Position numbers and translations under genes: made by a program. From a virus, in the IMG/VR virus record IMGVR_UViG_3300032088_000008, positions 1 to 54,051 of that record: DNA of 54,051 nt; one strand, given 5' to 3'. This document shows, piece by piece, positions 41,401 to 49,216 of the stretch. The notes beneath the pieces are model-generated. The model did not search any database, had not been told where the DNA came from, and saw only the letters and a program-made list of their open reading frames with translations. The first letter of the stretch is position 1. The number at the start of each line of letters is the position of its first letter.

Positions 41401-41804
41401 CAGGTATCTTAAACTATGGAAACAAAACTACATTTAGTGGAACATCTTTAGATAGAATAAACGTTTCAAGACTTGTAGCATTTATTAGAGGAAGACTAGA
41501 AACGATTGGTAAGAACTTTGTATTTGAGCCAAATGATACTACAACACGCGATGAGATTAAGAATGCTATCGAGAGCTTGATGATTGATCTAGTAGCAAAG
41601 CGTGGTATATATGACTACCTGGTGGTATGTGACGAATCAAACAACACACCAACAAGAATTGATGCCAACGAACTATATGTTGATGTTGCAATTGAGCCGG
41701 TAAAAGCAATTGAATTCATCTACATACCGGTTAGAATTAAAAACACAGGTGAAATAAGTGCTGGTAACGTAGCAAGTTCAGGAACCATTTCATACGGTAG
41801 TTAA
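38493..41804 (+). CDS. 18: gp18 tail sheath protein, greatly enlarged
   Basis: 1103 residues against 659 in T4. N-terminal LTSPGVEVTIIDESNYLP (sheath domain with the linking strand) and the C-terminal YGNKTTFSGTSLDRINVSRL, VAFIRGRLETIGKNFVFEPN and YIPVRIKNTGEI are the conserved core that forms the contractile lattice. Between about residues 200 and 600 lies an insertion of two similar composite units: a beta domain (about 238-330 and 445-545; compare GKLQIFVDSNG...LADLGITVSG with GAVQIEHTEGG...VADAGITIGV) each followed by a Trp segment (GSVWYKLNNVNTG, GTNWYYSATDE). The insert should lie on the outside of the sheath. Confidence 0.95.
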   Translation: MALTSPGVEVTIIDESNYLPAATNSVPYILIATAQNKVSGTGVGVAAGTTAANANKCYLITSQRDLANTFGTPFFYSTSAGTSINGYELNEYGLLAAYSTLGVSNRAYVQRADVDLSQLTATLVRPTGDPADGVYWFDTGVSAFGAFEWSATTETFTNKVPTVITNVSDLVGGVSSGIPLASIGSIGDYAVNTTNTNNPVYYKSPGNVSSDPAVTANSWVLVGSDAWKNSWPTIIGTATNPTLTVGNTMILNDVTVAMTGTTITTAASDINSASISGISATVANGKLQIFVDSNGTNDGSTDSGNGILMVDAGTGTVLADLGITVSGDKPYYAPVIHFGFNYNNPSWAATGTEPHPTGSVWYKLNNVNTGVNLVVKQYSAATDTFTTLSTPVHFSDQAANKTYDPAGGGTNIPVGSLYVEYNCLRADTYVSKFYQRYVTGATLVTGTLTTPTFVAEETFTIQASAKNTTTLTAAVTATVKGTTATDFVTAFTAANVANTTARVLSTGAVQIEHTEGGVILLVDTSGTPVADAGITIGVTTGQVRTNPAGGIILSNWIPLGFGNTPAYTASSTAPSIDPADGTNWYYSATDECDIMIQSGGTWKGYQNVTSDIRGFDLSTTSPNGPIVAASAPTKQSDDSALVYGDIWISTSNLDEYPDIYRWESVSSVDQWVEIDNSDQTTQNGILFADMRWAGNGTTDPITGDIPTIKSLLTSDYVDLDKADPSLYPEGMLVWNMRRSGFNVKSFQADYFNAADFPFATYGALPTVKDAWVTSSGLQSNGAMFAGRKAVRNIVVKALKAAVDGSQELREEQKIFNLLSCPNYEELASNLVALNNERNNTGFILSDAPMRLADTGTDITNWATNANGDGLTTADPYFGVFYPSCQTTDLSGTTVVAPSTHMMLRTVVRSDDVAFPWLAPAGTRRGTVDNASQLGYVNAQTGEFTQTAVRQGLRDTLYSNSINPITFIPGSGILNYGNKTTFSGTSLDRINVSRLVAFIRGRLETIGKNFVFEPNDTTTRDEIKNAIESLMIDLVAKRGIYDYLVVCDESNNTPTRIDANELYVDVAIEPVKAIEFIYIPVRIKNTGEISAGNVASSGTISYGS

Positions 41805-41822
41805 AACCTACAAAACAAATTT

Positions 41823-41848
41823 AAAATGAGGTTTAGGCCTCATTTTTT
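41823..41848 (+). terminator. sheath terminator
   Basis: AAAATGAGG 41823-41831 pairs with CCTCATTTT 41838-41846, loop TTTAGG, within a run of T. Confidence 0.88.
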
Positions 41849-41863
41849 TGTGGCGAAATTTAG

Positions 41864-41870
41864 ATAAATA
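41864..41870 (+). promoter_or_regulatory. late promoter (GATAAATAATATT) for the tail tube
   Basis: ATAAATA after the sheath terminator and 26 bases before the ATG at 41897; AAGGAG lies between. It lets the abundant tube be controlled apart from the sheath. Confidence 0.75.
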
Positions 41871-41896
41871 ATATTTGTAATAAGGAGAATTAGAAA

Positions 41897-42514
41897 ATGG
41901 CCGTATCATCGCTAACAAGAATGACAGTTCCTTTGGCATCAGACCAATCAAGTCCAACTCAAGGACTGTTAATGCCAAAACTAAAATATCGCTACCGGGT
42001 GGTATTTGAAAATCTTGGCGTGTCTACACCTAGAACAGAACTTACCAAACAGGTAATGACTTTTACTAGACCTACTATAAACTTTGAAGAAATTGAAGTA
42101 CCAATCTACAACAGTAGAATTTATCTTGCTGGACGTCAAACATGGGACGCTGTATCAGCAACATTTAGAGATGACGCTGGCGGAAACGTAAGTAGACTAA
42201 TTGGTGAGCAAATACAAAAGCAAATGGATACACTAGAACAAGCAAGTGCAAGTTCAGGTATTGATTACAAATTTACTACACGTTGTGAAGTATTAGATGG
42301 TGGTAACGGAACAAGCACACCAAACGTACTTGAAACTTGGGAATTATATGGTTGCTTTTTAGTAAATGCTAACTATGGTGATTTAGATTACGGTTCAAAC
42401 GATCCTGTAACTATTGAAACATCAATACGTTATGACAACGCAGTACAGACACCACTTGGAACAGGAATCGGAGCAACAGTAGGAAGAACACTGGGTGACG
42501 TCGTAACTGGCTAA
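41897..42514 (+). CDS. 19: gp19 tail tube protein
   Basis: 205 residues (T4 gp19 is 163). KLKYRYRVVFENLG, FTRPTINFEEIEVPIYNSRI and LAGRQTWDAVSATFRDD are the conserved tube strands, and LETWELYGCFLVNANYGDLD with VTIETSIRYDNA form the second half of the tube fold. Stacked hexamers form the inner tail tube. Some N-terminal and C-terminal extension relative to T4. The following gene carries a related fold. Confidence 0.95.
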   Translation: MAVSSLTRMTVPLASDQSSPTQGLLMPKLKYRYRVVFENLGVSTPRTELTKQVMTFTRPTINFEEIEVPIYNSRIYLAGRQTWDAVSATFRDDAGGNVSRLIGEQIQKQMDTLEQASASSGIDYKFTTRCEVLDGGNGTSTPNVLETWELYGCFLVNANYGDLDYGSNDPVTIETSIRYDNAVQTPLGTGIGATVGRTLGDVVTG

Positions 42515-42534
42515 TTAAGTTTAAGGAGTAACTT

Positions 42535-43755
42535 ATGGCTTTCGGTGAAGACTTTCTCAAAGGATTCTTTGGTAACGATTTTTTAAAAGATTATACTCAT
42601 GCGAGTAAAACTTTTCGAAGTAATAATTCGGCTCTTTCGCCACGCAAAAAATTTCTATTTCATGTTGTATTCAATTTAAACTATCAACAGATACCACAAC
42701 TTGCAAACGTTTTTCAAGTAGACGACTTACAAAATTTAAACCTACTGGTTAAAGAAGTAACACTGCCTAAGTATCGCTTTGGTGTTGACACGATGAACCA
42801 ATACAATAGAAAACGTAAAGTACAAACACAAATCGAGTACGATCCTATCACATGTGTAATGCATGATGATGCTAGTGACCTTAGTAGAACACTTTGGTAT
42901 AATTATTATTCATATTACTATAAAGATGCAAGTCAAAAATATTATGATGCCGCAGTAACCAATGGAAGTCTTGGACCCAATGCACAAGGTGTTGATCCAG
43001 GAGCTGCTTATCCTTATGGTTTTCGAGATATCTACACACAAGACAGAGAAATAAATGACTGGGGTTATATCGGCGAAAGTTATATGGACGGAGCTCGACA
43101 AGGAAAGCCTGCATTTTTTCGTGATATAACAATATTTGGTTTCAATGATCACAAATATGCGGCATACACACTGATTAATCCGATAATTACTGCTTTTGAA
43201 CATGATACGTACAATTATTACGAAGGTGCTGGTATAATGCAAAACACTTTCACCTTTGATTATGAAACTGTGAAATACTATCACGGCGCTCTTACTGGTA
43301 GTTACCCTGATGGTGTGATTCCAAGTTTTGGCAATCCTGGGAATTATGACAATGTTCGTTCTCCGTTATCACGCCCTGGAAGTGCTGGTACAATATTTGG
43401 ACAAGGCGGTCTAATTGATGCCGCTGGTGGTATTATAACTGATCTTAGTGCAGGCAACCTTGCTGGTGTAGTTGGAGCAATACAGAAAGGTGGCACTGCA
43501 TACGAAACATTTAAAGGAAGAGACCTAAAGGCTATTTTAAAAACAGAATCAGAAAATATTGCAAGATCGCAAATTAAACAAGATTTACCAGGGGCCGCAC
43601 GTGGCGTATTATTTCCTAAAGCTCCTGCGCCTAATAATCAAGCAGTCGGAAACAAACAACCTTCAACCCTTAAACCGTTAACGACAGTAGTTGAGGGTGC
43701 AGTACCAACCAACTTAACCAAACCAGTTACGATACCAGATCAAACAGGAAAATAG
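42535..43755 (+). CDS. tail-tube-fold baseplate protein (gp54-like candidate)
   Basis: 406 residues. KKFLFHVVFNLN, LNLLVKEVTLPKYRFGVDTM, NRKRKVQTQIEYDPITCVMH and FFRDITIFGFNDHKYAAYTL with the later YYEGAGIMQNTFTFDYETVK repeat the strand plan of the adjacent gp19 (KYRYRVVF, FEEIEVPIYNSR, TWDAVSATFRDD). In T4 gp54 and gp48 share the gp19 fold and start tube growth from the baseplate; this protein fits that role by fold and position, but gp48 or a terminator-type tube protein cannot be excluded. The Gly/Pro/Ala-rich C-terminal 130 residues look flexible. AAGGAG precedes the ATG. Confidence 0.6.
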   Translation: MAFGEDFLKGFFGNDFLKDYTHASKTFRSNNSALSPRKKFLFHVVFNLNYQQIPQLANVFQVDDLQNLNLLVKEVTLPKYRFGVDTMNQYNRKRKVQTQIEYDPITCVMHDDASDLSRTLWYNYYSYYYKDASQKYYDAAVTNGSLGPNAQGVDPGAAYPYGFRDIYTQDREINDWGYIGESYMDGARQGKPAFFRDITIFGFNDHKYAAYTLINPIITAFEHDTYNYYEGAGIMQNTFTFDYETVKYYHGALTGSYPDGVIPSFGNPGNYDNVRSPLSRPGSAGTIFGQGGLIDAAGGIITDLSAGNLAGVVGAIQKGGTAYETFKGRDLKAILKTESENIARSQIKQDLPGAARGVLFPKAPAPNNQAVGNKQPSTLKPLTTVVEGAVPTNLTKPVTIPDQTGK

Positions 43756-43757
43756 AT

Positions 43758-44117
43758 ATGGGCACAGTAAATTATACTAATGCAAAAACTGATACAACAG
43801 TAAGAGTATTTGAAGACTTTTATGGCAGAGAGTTAGTTATAGACTCTAATGTATATGATACTGTATTAAGTTTTTTTACAAGTATTTTTGCAGACAAAAC
43901 GGCCGCTGAAAACTTTACTTTAAGTGTTTTTAAAATAAGTGAAGACAGTGGAACACCAGTCGAAACACTTTTGAATGAATTGAGTAGTCAAAATCAGGTA
44001 CAAATTACTGCAACCTTAGCGTACTATCTCAATAACCAACGTAGTAACACAACACTTCTTGGTATAACAAATACTGCTACTCCAAACCAATATGTTGCAC
44101 GTAACATACTCATATAG
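43758..44117 (+). CDS. small tail-module protein
   Basis: 119 residues, not recognised. TTVRVFEDFYGRELVIDSNV then a helix YDTVLSFFTSIFADKTAAE and NFTLSVFKISEDSGTPVETL, QVQITATLAYYLNNQRSNTT. It starts two bases after the preceding stop and is conserved in position between tube-like and gp4 genes. Probably a structural or assembly factor; I cannot match it to T4 gp3 or gp53. Confidence 0.7.
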   Translation: MGTVNYTNAKTDTTVRVFEDFYGRELVIDSNVYDTVLSFFTSIFADKTAAENFTLSVFKISEDSGTPVETLLNELSSQNQVQITATLAYYLNNQRSNTTLLGITNTATPNQYVARNILI

Positions 44118-44124
44118 GTGAGTA

Positions 44125-44562
44125 ATGTCCAAATTTCAACAAGGCACATATACAGTAATGAACCAAAGCAAGTATGCCGGCAAAGGCGCTCCTAAGTTTC
44201 GTAGCGGTTGGGAATTGGCATTTATGCGATTCTGCGACAGTAACGATCATATAATAACATGGTCAAGCGAGTCACTAGCAATACCTTACAGAAATCCAAT
44301 GACCGGCAAACCAACAAGATATATTCCTGATTTTCTAATACAGTATAGAAACAAAAACAATCAAGTTGTTACAGAACTTATAGAAATCAAACCAAAAAAA
44401 CAAAGCATACTCGAAAGCAAAGCCAGTAACAGAGACAAAATGATTGTTGCAGTTAACTATGCAAAATGGGATGCCGCACAAAAGTGGTGCAAACGTAACG
44501 GACTTACATTTAGGGTTGTAACGGAAGAAGATATATTTCATCAAGGGCGTAAGCGTAAATAA
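44125..44562 (+). CDS. 4: gp4 head completion protein (TnsA-like nuclease fold)
   Basis: 145 residues, close to T4 gp4 (150). NQSKYAGKGAPKFRSGWELA, FCDSNDHIITWSSESLAIPY, TRYIPDFLIQYR and ELIEIKPKKQ follow the gp4 pattern; the E...PDF...EIKPK residues form the endonuclease-fold active-site set also seen in TnsA. Needed to complete DNA-filled heads before tail joining. Placed between tail genes and terminase as in related phages. Confidence 0.9.
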   Translation: MSKFQQGTYTVMNQSKYAGKGAPKFRSGWELAFMRFCDSNDHIITWSSESLAIPYRNPMTGKPTRYIPDFLIQYRNKNNQVVTELIEIKPKKQSILESKASNRDKMIVAVNYAKWDAAQKWCKRNGLTFRVVTEEDIFHQGRKRK

Positions 44563-44567
44563 GTACA

Positions 44568-44732
44568 ATGAAAACTTGCGAACTATGTAACATTAGATTT
44601 ACCTGTGATAGTGATTTCACCTGTTGGTGTATGTTAGAGCCAGTTGTAGAATGGAATCAAAAGTTACAAGATTGCATATGTCCTAAATGTTTGAAGGAAG
44701 CACATGACCAAGAAACTAGAAGAACTGTTTGA
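44568..44732 (+). CDS. cysteine-rich CWC-type zinc protein
   Basis: 54 residues: KTCELCNIRFTCDSDFTCWC then DCICPKCLKEAH. C-x2-C-x5-C-x5-CWC ... C-x-C-x2-C is the Cys_rich_CWC pattern, a small zinc-binding protein of unknown function. It starts six bases after gp4 and its 3' end overlaps the gp16 start by 29 bases, so it is translated with the packaging genes. Eight Cys in 54 residues argues strongly against a chance frame. Confidence 0.75.
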   Translation: MKTCELCNIRFTCDSDFTCWCMLEPVVEWNQKLQDCICPKCLKEAHDQETRRTV

Positions 44733-45198
44733 TTTGCCAACTGATGAAGGGCTATCTGAAGAAGTATTGCCAGACAATGTTCCTGAACCAACTCCAGAAA
44801 ACAATCCAATCATGCAAAACACACTCAGCGAGCTTGATAAGGTACAAGCCGCATTGCCACAAGTAAGAGGACTTGAAGCAAGCGATACCGAAATGGATGA
44901 TCTTGCTGACAAAGCCACAAAAGGTTTTGATGACATGATGGACTTGGGTATGAATGTTGATAGCAGATGGGCAAGTGATATATTTGGAGTAGCAAGCACA
45001 ATGCTAGGACATGCTATTACTGCTAAAACTGCAAAACTAAACAAGAAACTTAAGATGGTAGATCTACAACTTAAAAAAGCAAACCTTGATCAGAAGGCAA
45101 GCGTTAACAAAGAAGAAACTGTCGACGGAACCGGCGTTGTATTAGATAGAAACGCACTTTTAGATAGGTTATTAAACAAAGACAAAGAAGAGAAATGA
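44704..45198 (+). CDS. 16: gp16 terminase small subunit
   Basis: 164 residues, the same length as T4 gp16. Acidic N-terminus (LEELFDLPTDEGLSEEVLPD), helix TLSELDKVQAALPQVRGLEA, and a central coiled coil SRWASDIFGVASTMLGHAIT with AKTAKLNKKLKMVDLQLKKA, which forms the oligomerisation core of the DNA-recognition subunit. AAGGA precedes the ATG. Separated from gp17 by eleven genes, whereas in T4 the two are adjacent, so the head-protein cassette has been placed between them. Confidence 0.9.
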   Translation: MTKKLEELFDLPTDEGLSEEVLPDNVPEPTPENNPIMQNTLSELDKVQAALPQVRGLEASDTEMDDLADKATKGFDDMMDLGMNVDSRWASDIFGVASTMLGHAITAKTAKLNKKLKMVDLQLKKANLDQKASVNKEETVDGTGVVLDRNALLDRLLNKDKEEK

Positions 45199-45209
45199 GC
45201 TCTAGTCTG

Positions 45210-45216
45210 CTAAATA
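45210..45216 (+). promoter_or_regulatory. late promoter (GCTAAATACTGC)
   Basis: CTAAATA has one mismatch at the first base but keeps the CT after the box; 20 bases before the ATG at 45237, with AAGGAA between. Confidence 0.5.
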
Positions 45217-45236
45217 CTGCATAGAAGGAACATAAG

Positions 45237-45905
45237 ATGAAATCATTTGCACAATACCTGGTTGAAACTCGTCAAACATTTGATTATAGAATCAAGATAG
45301 TCGGCGACGTTGATGCAGAACTAATTAATGCATTGGAAGAAAAACTTCAGCAGTTTGATGTCGTAAAGATGTCAGAGCCTAAGAGAACTCCAATACAAAA
45401 CGTACTACCTGACTTTCCTGACGTTAAAAACGAAAGTTGTACGATAATGGATGTCACGTTCAATTATCCAGCAACTCCTCCGCAAATTACACAGATTGCT
45501 GAACTGTTAGGAATGAATCCAAATCACATTATTATACAAACACAAGCATATGCTGATAGCACTGCTGAAGAACGTAAGGCATACGAAGAACAACCTAACC
45601 CAGTACTAGGGACTGAAGAAGGTGAAGAACCAGAAAATTCAGAAAGCAAAAAAGCAAGTGCATACTATGCCGCTGATCCTTACAAAAGAGAAGTAGTAGG
45701 CAACGAATACTCAAGTGATTTTACAATAGCAGGTGGAAAGACACCTCCAGCAAAATTTACAACAGATACTCCTAATAGTGTAGACAGTCCTATTATGGGT
45801 ACTAACAAGATTCCGGTCGTAAAAGCTGCCAACGGTAGTTCGGCTCCGGAGAATCGCAAAGACGGACCTCCGGGTAAAAATGTTAAAGGAAAAAGGAACT
45901 ACTAA
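45237..45905 (+). CDS. capsid-associated protein with a capsid-targeting-like N-terminus
   Basis: 222 residues. MKSFAQYLVETR closely resembles the T4 capsid-targeting peptide MKTYQEFIAEA and contains L-V-E, a gp21 cleavage motif, after residue 10. The following 100 residues form an alpha/beta domain (DYRIKIVGDVDAELINALEE, ESCTIMDVTFNYP) with two similar strand sets; the C-terminal half is acidic, Pro/Lys-rich and disordered. Likely packaged or attached to the head core. First gene of a five-gene head-protein cassette. TAATGG joins it to the next gene. Confidence 0.7.
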   Translation: MKSFAQYLVETRQTFDYRIKIVGDVDAELINALEEKLQQFDVVKMSEPKRTPIQNVLPDFPDVKNESCTIMDVTFNYPATPPQITQIAELLGMNPNHIIIQTQAYADSTAEERKAYEEQPNPVLGTEEGEEPENSESKKASAYYAADPYKREVVGNEYSSDFTIAGGKTPPAKFTTDTPNSVDSPIMGTNKIPVVKAANGSSAPENRKDGPPGKNVKGKRNY

Positions 45906-47857
45906 TGGACACTATATACGACACACTAGCCAAACTAAACAAGGTAGCAAATGCACCTGAAATAGTCAAAGAGGATAGTAACGCTCTTATGAAAAAAGGT
46001 CTAGAGGACCTTATGAAAAAAACAAAGTTTAACAAAGATGCTGACTACAAGCCATTTGGCAAAGGTGACAAAGACTACGAAGACGGTCTATCAAAAGATG
46101 CTAAGAAGGACAAGATGTTTGACGACATGGCGGCCGCTGATGCAAGTAAAATGAACAAGCAAAAAAACTATACACCATTTAGCGACAAACAAAGTCCAGA
46201 CGGGTTGCCAGAGAAGAAAAAAGACAACAAGATGTTTGAAAAAGAGTCTGATGTTGAAAGAGATGATCGTGCAGAAAAGGCCGGACGTGAAGTAAAGCGT
46301 GATGCAAAGTATGATCGTTATCATCATGCTGGTAGAGATGGCAAAGACGTAACCAAAGACATTGAGTATGATGAGAAGCATGACAAAGATGGAATGCACG
46401 AAGCCAGTAAAACAATGGTCAAAGGTCCAGATGGCAAGATGGTACCTGACTATGCAGTTGATGGCAAAGGCAAAAACGATATGAAAGAAGATGAAATAGC
46501 TGAAATTTCAAATAAAACAATCGATAGCTATATGGATAAAGTAGGTCAAGAAGATGGGCATGAACAAGATATGGAAACTGCTTCATCTAAAAGAGAAAAA
46601 GGTATTGATTTAGCCACTGCAAAACAATTAGGCAACGCTAAAGTAAAAGCTACTGAAAACTCAGGCACACTCAAAGACGCAGCCAGACAAGGTGTAATGG
46701 CACGTTTAGCAGAACTAGCCGGTTTACCAGCACAAGAAATTGAAGAAGCACTAGGTACTCCGCAGGACATTGCTAATAAGATCATGTCCGAGAATCCAAT
46801 AAATGAAGCATCAGTCGGAGACGCAATTAAACATGCATATGATTCAGTTTATGAATTTGTAGGAAAATATGATGATGCGGCACTTGAGTACTTAGACGAT
46901 AATGCACCTACATTTGGTAAGATGTTTGAAAAATATGAAGACCTAGATGTCATGATAAGCAATTGCGACGATGCTACATGTAGGATAATGGCAGACGAAT
47001 TATATGATGTTGCGGATGAGTTAGAAAGTGGTGTTTTAGAATCTGTAGAAGAAGGCAACGAATTCTCAGGTGAGAGAGACAAAGCAATCAAAGCAGGCAA
47101 GAATGACTTCACAGTAGATGGTAAAACATATCCTGTGAAAGGCGATAAAAACGAGTCAATCGACGAAGATGAAGAGAAGCTCGATGAAGATGGTAATAAA
47201 AAGCAAATGCAGGATGTTGAAGAAGGCATGAGCAAAGAAGAGTTTGAAAAAGAATATCCAGGACAGGGTTCTACATACGACAAGATCAAAAAAGAGCTTG
47301 AAGAGAAGATGGATGAAGGTGCACATGACAAAGAAGAAAAAGTTGAAGAGACAACTGGTTCTGGTGCAATCGCAGACGGAGCAGGTGCTGGTAAGCCTTT
47401 GTATAAAAATGCAAGTGTATATGAAAGCAATGAAATTGTAAAACGTGCAATGCAACTCAATGAAGACATGAGTGTAACAGTGAGTGCAGGTACTGATGCA
47501 GAACCAAACATTAATATAAATGCAAGTGGTGAAGATGCCGCTAAAATGGCAGAACTATGTAAACTTGCAGGCATAGGCATGATGGGAATGGGATCACAAC
47601 CACAATCACCATACGGTGAAGTTGAAATCCAAGTAGCAGAAGATCAAGAGTTTGCAAACGGTGCAGATGATCAGAACACAATGGACACTGAGTATATGAC
47701 ACAGGACATTGCTGGCGGACTTAACGGACCAAAGAAGATGGCATATCCTAAAGTTGCAGGCGCAGACAATCCAATGGCAGTGTTAGGCGAATCAGAGCTA
47801 AACGAAGTTGGAGAAGAGCGTTTAATGAAACTATATCAGGAATATAAGGCAAAGTAA
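45905..47857 (+). CDS. large, highly charged internal head protein candidate
   Basis: 650 residues. N-terminal 200 Lys/Asp-rich with a tandem repeat (DYKPFGKGDKDYEDG...KKDKMF at about 47-73; NYTPFSDKQSPDG...KKDNKMF at about 88-112). Middle acidic with helices (ARQGVMARLAELAGLPAQEI; HAYDSVYEFVGKYDDAALEY). C-terminal domain MSVTVSAGTDAEPNININAS then EDAAKMAELCKLAGIGMMG. Several (L/I)-x-E motifs (IAE, LAE, LNE, LNE near the end) could be cut by gp21, producing several internal peptides. Composition and context point to a prohead core or packaged protein. One base overlap upstream and downstream. Confidence 0.65.
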   Translation: MDTIYDTLAKLNKVANAPEIVKEDSNALMKKGLEDLMKKTKFNKDADYKPFGKGDKDYEDGLSKDAKKDKMFDDMAAADASKMNKQKNYTPFSDKQSPDGLPEKKKDNKMFEKESDVERDDRAEKAGREVKRDAKYDRYHHAGRDGKDVTKDIEYDEKHDKDGMHEASKTMVKGPDGKMVPDYAVDGKGKNDMKEDEIAEISNKTIDSYMDKVGQEDGHEQDMETASSKREKGIDLATAKQLGNAKVKATENSGTLKDAARQGVMARLAELAGLPAQEIEEALGTPQDIANKIMSENPINEASVGDAIKHAYDSVYEFVGKYDDAALEYLDDNAPTFGKMFEKYEDLDVMISNCDDATCRIMADELYDVADELESGVLESVEEGNEFSGERDKAIKAGKNDFTVDGKTYPVKGDKNESIDEDEEKLDEDGNKKQMQDVEEGMSKEEFEKEYPGQGSTYDKIKKELEEKMDEGAHDKEEKVEETTGSGAIADGAGAGKPLYKNASVYESNEIVKRAMQLNEDMSVTVSAGTDAEPNININASGEDAAKMAELCKLAGIGMMGMGSQPQSPYGEVEIQVAEDQEFANGADDQNTMDTEYMTQDIAGGLNGPKKMAYPKVAGADNPMAVLGESELNEVGEERLMKLYQEYKAK

Positions 47858-48894
47858 TGAGTTTAAAAAAGTATATCACAGAGAGCGAAAGAGCAACTGC
47901 ATTTCCTGTTACAGGTGATGTACTTGAAGTAGTTGTTAGAGAAGATTTTGACGATGAAATTGCTATAGACTTTCCTGTTGTAGAACACACAGACGATAGT
48001 ATTACATTTTTATCAGACGATTACGCTTATGGCGTACTAGAAGATTGTAACTATGTTGGTGATGAAACAGATGGTGTTATTGATCCTCCTTCAGAAGAAC
48101 TAGACGAAACAACACATGTTACGCCACAAGGTTACAAATCAGTAACCAACGAAGGTACTGTTATGGAACGTATCAAGGACGGTAAAATTTATTGTCCTGA
48201 AGCATGTTGTGGTGTTAAAGTTATGGACTGCACATGTGGATCAAAGTGTTCTCATTGTAATTGTAAAACGATACAAAAACTTGCTGGCGATATAAAGATG
48301 TTTGAAGAGCAGGCTGCATTACACAAACGTTTAGGCGCAGCTGATACCGCAAACTACTATAATAGAAAACTTACTGAAGCAGTAGAACAAACTGAAAAAC
48401 TTATTGAAGACGTTGAAGAAGTCGAAGCAATGATCACACGCAGGATTATGAACCATCCTGAGTTTAGCGACATGGTAAGAGAATACGGCATTGAGCAAAT
48501 TACACAAGCAATCTCAGATACTGCTGAATTTCATGGAGATGACGACGATGAGATCGGATCAAGCGATGTAAGTGCAATGGTAAACGATACTATTAAAAGT
48601 TTAAAACGTGTAATTGAAAATGACCTAGCAGAAGCAGAGTACCAAGGACGTAAGGTACAACTGAACAAGCCAATGCAAGGTGATGTCAAAAAGTTTAAAG
48701 TATATGTGAAAGATCCAAAAACAGGCAACGTAAAAAAAGTTAACTTTGGTCATGGCGGAAGTAGCGTCAAGGGCAAAGCAATGAAGATTAGAAAAAACAA
48801 TCCTAAAGCACGTAAGAGTTTTAGAGCTAGACACAACTGTGACAATCCAGGACCAAAGACAAAAGCACGTTATTGGTCATGTCGCAAGTGGTAA
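47857..48894 (+). CDS. head-associated protein with Cys-rich centre and basic C-terminus
   Basis: 345 residues. MSLKKYITESER is capsid-targeting-like with an I-T-E cleavage motif after residue 9. An acidic beta region follows, then a Cys cluster (CPEACCGVKVMDCTCGSKCS then HCNC, about 105-129) likely binding zinc, coiled-coil helices (ANYYNRKLTEAVEQTEKLIE), and a C-terminal domain YQGRKVQLNKPMQGDVKKFK with VYVKDPKTGNVKKVNFGHGG and FRARHNCDNPGPKTKARYWS. The C-terminal domain is widespread in marine T4-like phages from memory; its function is unknown, but it is basic and could touch DNA. Confidence 0.7.
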   Translation: MSLKKYITESERATAFPVTGDVLEVVVREDFDDEIAIDFPVVEHTDDSITFLSDDYAYGVLEDCNYVGDETDGVIDPPSEELDETTHVTPQGYKSVTNEGTVMERIKDGKIYCPEACCGVKVMDCTCGSKCSHCNCKTIQKLAGDIKMFEEQAALHKRLGAADTANYYNRKLTEAVEQTEKLIEDVEEVEAMITRRIMNHPEFSDMVREYGIEQITQAISDTAEFHGDDDDEIGSSDVSAMVNDTIKSLKRVIENDLAEAEYQGRKVQLNKPMQGDVKKFKVYVKDPKTGNVKKVNFGHGGSSVKGKAMKIRKNNPKARKSFRARHNCDNPGPKTKARYWSCRKW

Positions 48895-48910
48895 TAAAAG
48901 GAACTAAACA

Positions 48911-49216
48911 ATGGCAATAACATCATACGCAGGCGCAATATCCGACACAGTATGGACAACAGATAAAGCACGAGTAACCACAGGTGTAAACGCAGTAACA
49001 TTTCAAGTTGCACTAGCAGGTAAACCAACTAGCGATTCCGATGACTTTTTATACAACAACGGCACAGTAACAACCAGTGTTCCATTGGTGATACCAGCAA
49101 ATAGTTCAGTGGATCTGTATGTTGGTGTTGGTAACGAAGTTACTATTGCTGGTGCTAACGGTTCATGTACTGAAATTGGTACTGCATCAAGTGCAAACGC
49201 AGGTGTTTACGGCTAA
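48911..49216 (+). CDS. small beta-rich structural protein
   Basis: 101 residues of Thr/Val strands (GAISDTVWTTDKARVTTGVN, SVPLVIPANSSVDLYVGVGN) forming a single predicted beta sandwich, with no charge clusters and one Cys. AAGGAAC precedes the ATG and the stop shares a base with the next ATG (TAATG). Style resembles small capsid-decoration proteins and the 104-residue protein at 18201. Unidentified. Confidence 0.65.
   Translation: MAITSYAGAISDTVWTTDKARVTTGVNAVTFQVALAGKPTSDSDDFLYNNGTVTTSVPLVIPANSSVDLYVGVGNEVTIAGANGSCTEIGTASSANAGVYG

Noticed and set aside
46849-47580. 243-residue Ser-rich frame on the minus strand opposite the charged head protein
   Set aside because: Antisense of an acidic low-complexity gene; poly-Ser composition is what complementing Glu/Asp codons produces.
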